23,815 bases of DNA from CAZFRF01 sp964540925. GTDB taxonomy: Bacteria > Patescibacteriota > Microgenomatia > Levybacterales > UBA12049. The position numbers and the translations under genes are program-made. The notes under the pieces were generated by a model that had not been told where the DNA came from, ran no database searches, and was given only the letters and a program-made list of their open reading frames with translations. Below are positions 21,852 to 23,815 of this stretch, piece after piece (position 1 is the stretch's first letter; each line of letters starts with the position of its first letter). The DNA lies in the NCBI GenBank assembly GCA_964540925.1, contig CAZIOR010000009.1:1-23815 (forward strand), given 5' to 3'.

Positions 21852-23815
21852 ATGGATTTATTAACAAGCTTTAAAAATTATTTATTTTCACAAGAAGTTC
21901 AGCCTTCTAAGGTTACTGTAAAAAACTACTTATCGGATATTAACCATTTCATCAATTGGTTTACTCAAAAATATAACTCACATTTTATCCCTGGGCAGAT
22001 TAGCTTTAAGACACTTGAGCAATACAAAGAAGACAACGCATCTACTTTCTCTGCTTCCTCCATGCAAAGACACTTATCTTCCCTAAGGAAGTTCTTTAAG
22101 TTTCTCAAAGCCCAAGAACAAATTACCTTTGATCCCTTCGAGACCCTAGCTTTGAATAAGCCTGAGGAAAAAGATTTCTGGAAGCTAAAAGATTTCAAAA
22201 GCAGCTTATTTGATACTAACGCTGCGCATCTTACTATAAAGAACTATATCATTGATATAAAACAGTTTATTAACTGGGCAAAAGAAGCAACCGGACTTGA
22301 AGACTCTATCCTTCCAGCTAGGATCAGTAAAGAATTTATAGAAGAATATAAACTAGCCTTAACTAATACCCAAGGCTTTTCACCTGCCTCTGTTAATAGA
22401 AAATTATCATCCCTGAGAAAATACCTATCATGGGCAGAAGGTGCTGGAATATTAACTGAAAAAGTCTTAGATTTCACAAATCTAAATGAAGCTAAGCAAA
22501 AATTATTTATTCCTGAAGCTAGTGAGATTTCACAAGAGGAAATTAAAGCTAAAACATATTCCAAGTTTCCTCCATTTAGACTATTCCAAAAAATTTCTCA
22601 AGGAGCACTCCTTGCTTTTGACGCTACATTAGTTTTACCTATTGCCTCTTTTGCCAAAAAAGGTCAGGATTTAGCCTGGACATTAAGAGGAAAACCAATT
22701 TTTCACAAAAATGCTCAAACCTTCCAGATCAAAAATATTACACCTAAAGATCTATTAGGTATTAAAAACATCTCTAAAAAGGTTTTTGCACCTTCAACTA
22801 TTGCTGTTAGCTCTCTTTCTCCTCTACAGAGAATTATTTTTCACGCCAGATATACTAGACCAAACTGGTACAGAAGATATCATTCATATGCAATCACTCA
22901 TTATTTTCACTTTGCAGTATTTATCATTGTGATCATAGGTATAACCTTAGGATTTTATAACTCATTCTTTAGTAATCAGTCTAAATTATCAGCAGCACCC
23001 AATTTACCAACTTCTCCAAATAGGATTTTATCCTTCCAAGGAAGACTTACTGATAATAACGACAACCCTATCACTTCACCATCTAATCTTAGGTTTGCTA
23101 TCTATACACAACAAACTCCTGGAACAGGTGCTGGTATTTTACTTTGGCAAGAAGTTGATCAAGTTACTCCAGATTCAGATGGTATTTTTAATACATTATT
23201 AGGTAGTGGACCAACTTGTGCTAATCCAATAGCTATTGCAACTGGACAATGCGCAATTCCTTCTACTCTATTTGCTCAAAATGCAGCACTTTTCTTAGGC
23301 GTTACTGTTGAATCAACTGCTGAACTTAGCCCAAGACAACAAATAGCAACAGTTGCTTATGCAGCTAACTCTGAAACCTTACAGGGCTTATTACCAATCA
23401 CTGCAACAGCTGCTGGAACTAGTAATGTAGTCTTAGCTCTAGACTCATCCGGAAATTTAACAATTGGCGGATCTGCATCTCCTTCTTTCTCTGCTAGCGG
23501 CGGACAATTTAAACTCTCTGGCCAACCATTGCTTTTAACAACAAATGATTCTAGTAATTCAAATGTCACCATCAGCCCAGATGGCACTGGTAAAATTGAT
23601 TTACAAAAAGCCTTACAAAGCAACACACTTTCTACCAATATTAGATCAGGATCTAATGGAGCTTTCACAGCAGCCGGAGCTGTTGAAGTAAATGATCAAT
23701 TCGCAATCCTTGCTACCTCTTCTGGACAGTCTGCTTTCACAGTAAATCAAGATTCTACTGGTCCAGTAATTAGCGCTTCGGTTTCTGGACTGCCAGTATT
23801 TACCGTAGATAATGG
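21852..23815 (+). CDS. Giant surface protein: two integrase-type SAM-like domains, one membrane helix and a fibre-like ectodomain (runs off the right edge)
   Basis: The frame from ATG 21852 is open to the window end, 654 codons without a stop. Residues about 1-97 and 115-222 are two copies of the phage-integrase N-terminal SAM-like (core-binding) domain. TVKNYLSDINHFINW at 22-36 matches TIKNYIIDIKQFINW at 128-142, and FSASSMQRHLSSLRKFF at 66-82 matches FSPASVNRKLSSLRKYL at 176-192. No tyrosine-recombinase catalytic domain follows. After a linker come a basic stretch (RYTRPNWYRRYH) and one membrane helix (about 352-369), predicted N-inside. The outside part begins near 390 with RILSFQGRLTDNNDNPI and a LLWQEVD segment, and continues as repetitive Ser/Thr/Asn/Gly-rich tail-fibre-like sequence. 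Function unknown. It might tie a cell-surface fibre to DNA or to a cytoplasmic partner. Confidence 0.75.
   Translation, partial: MDLLTSFKNYLFSQEVQPSKVTVKNYLSDINHFINWFTQKYNSHFIPGQISFKTLEQYKEDNASTFSASSMQRHLSSLRKFFKFLKAQEQITFDPFETLALNKPEEKDFWKLKDFKSSLFDTNAAHLTIKNYIIDIKQFINWAKEATGLEDSILPARISKEFIEEYKLALTNTQGFSPASVNRKLSSLRKYLSWAEGAGILTEKVLDFTNLNEAKQKLFIPEASEISQEEIKAKTYSKFPPFRLFQKISQGALLAFDATLVLPIASFAKKGQDLAWTLRGKPIFHKNAQTFQIKNITPKDLLGIKNISKKVFAPSTIAVSSLSPLQRIIFHARYTRPNWYRRYHSYAITHYFHFAVFIIVIIGITLGFYNSFFSNQSKLSAAPNLPTSPNRILSFQGRLTDNNDNPITSPSNLRFAIYTQQTPGTGAGILLWQEVDQVTPDSDGIFNTLLGSGPTCANPIAIATGQCAIPSTLFAQNAALFLGVTVESTAELSPRQQIATVAYAANSETLQGLLPITATAAGTSNVVLALDSSGNLTIGGSASPSFSASGGQFKLSGQPLLLTTNDSSNSNVTISPDGTGKIDLQKALQSNTLSTNIRSGSNGAFTAAGAVEVNDQFAILATSSGQSAFTVNQDSTGPVISASVSGLPVFTVDN

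Noticed and set aside
21852..22530. Site-specific recombinase/integrase gene or mobile element
   Set aside because: Only the SAM-like core-binding domain is present, twice. The catalytic R-H-R-Y domain is absent, the frame continues into a membrane helix and fibre, and no attachment site or flanking repeats are seen.
1..23815. Alternative genetic code (UGA read as glycine)
   Set aside because: TGA serves as the comEC stop in an ATGA overlap, and no gene needs UGA readthrough to stay open.

Overview
This window looks like a chromosomal segment from an ultra-small, host-dependent bacterium of the Candidate Phyla Radiation (Patescibacteria), most probably near the Microgenomates group; that placement is inference. 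The grounds are low GC, extreme packing (genes overlap or abut, even tail to tail), a PEGA-domain propeller protein, a ComEC split into membrane and metallo-beta-lactamase genes, a DsbA-VKOR pair, many secreted low-complexity surface proteins, and standard stop codons (TGA is used as a stop, so this is not a UGA=Gly lineage). Two runs of exactly 100 N (4560-4659 and 6045-6144) are scaffold gaps of unknown true length, and each interrupts a gene.

Layout. 1-32: start of a probable mreB leaving on the minus strand. 148-1809: PEGA/propeller membrane protein and a cupin. 1813-2634 (minus): sortase directly behind a tRNA-Arg(CCU). 2711-5490 (plus): an unknown small protein, a DsbA-like oxidoreductase, a VKOR-like membrane partner, and an unknown gene broken by the first gap. 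5492-8418 (minus): argS, an M16 peptidase broken by the second gap, and ndk. 8542-8886: a small membrane protein. 8883-13824 (minus): a tightly overlapped leuS-comEA-comEC-comEC(MBL) operon. 13879-21319: a surface-protein region with three secreted WxL-like proteins, two membrane-anchored WxL-interacting-like (DUF916-type) proteins, a multi-spanning membrane protein and a carboxypeptidase-regulatory-like surface protein. 21320-21851: the only long non-coding stretch. 21852-end: the N-terminal 654 codons of a very large protein that joins two tandem integrase-type SAM-like domains, one membrane segment and an extracellular fibre-like region.

How it fits together. The DsbA/VKOR pair can make disulfides in the secreted proteins, several of which carry spaced cysteine pairs. 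The WxL-like proteins have signal peptides but no membrane or LPXTG anchor, and would be held at the surface by the two WxL-interacting-like proteins. The com operon supplies DNA uptake, relevant to an organism that probably salvages nucleic acids.

The two strongest unusual signals are these. First, the duplicated DNA-binding-type domain fused through a membrane segment to a surface fibre. Second, a start-codon architecture in which a sigma70-type -10 box lies only 6-9 bases before the ATG at seven genes, implying leaderless transcripts. Three of the surface-protein genes instead share a different promoter layout, TTGACW plus AATAGTA at a fixed distance.
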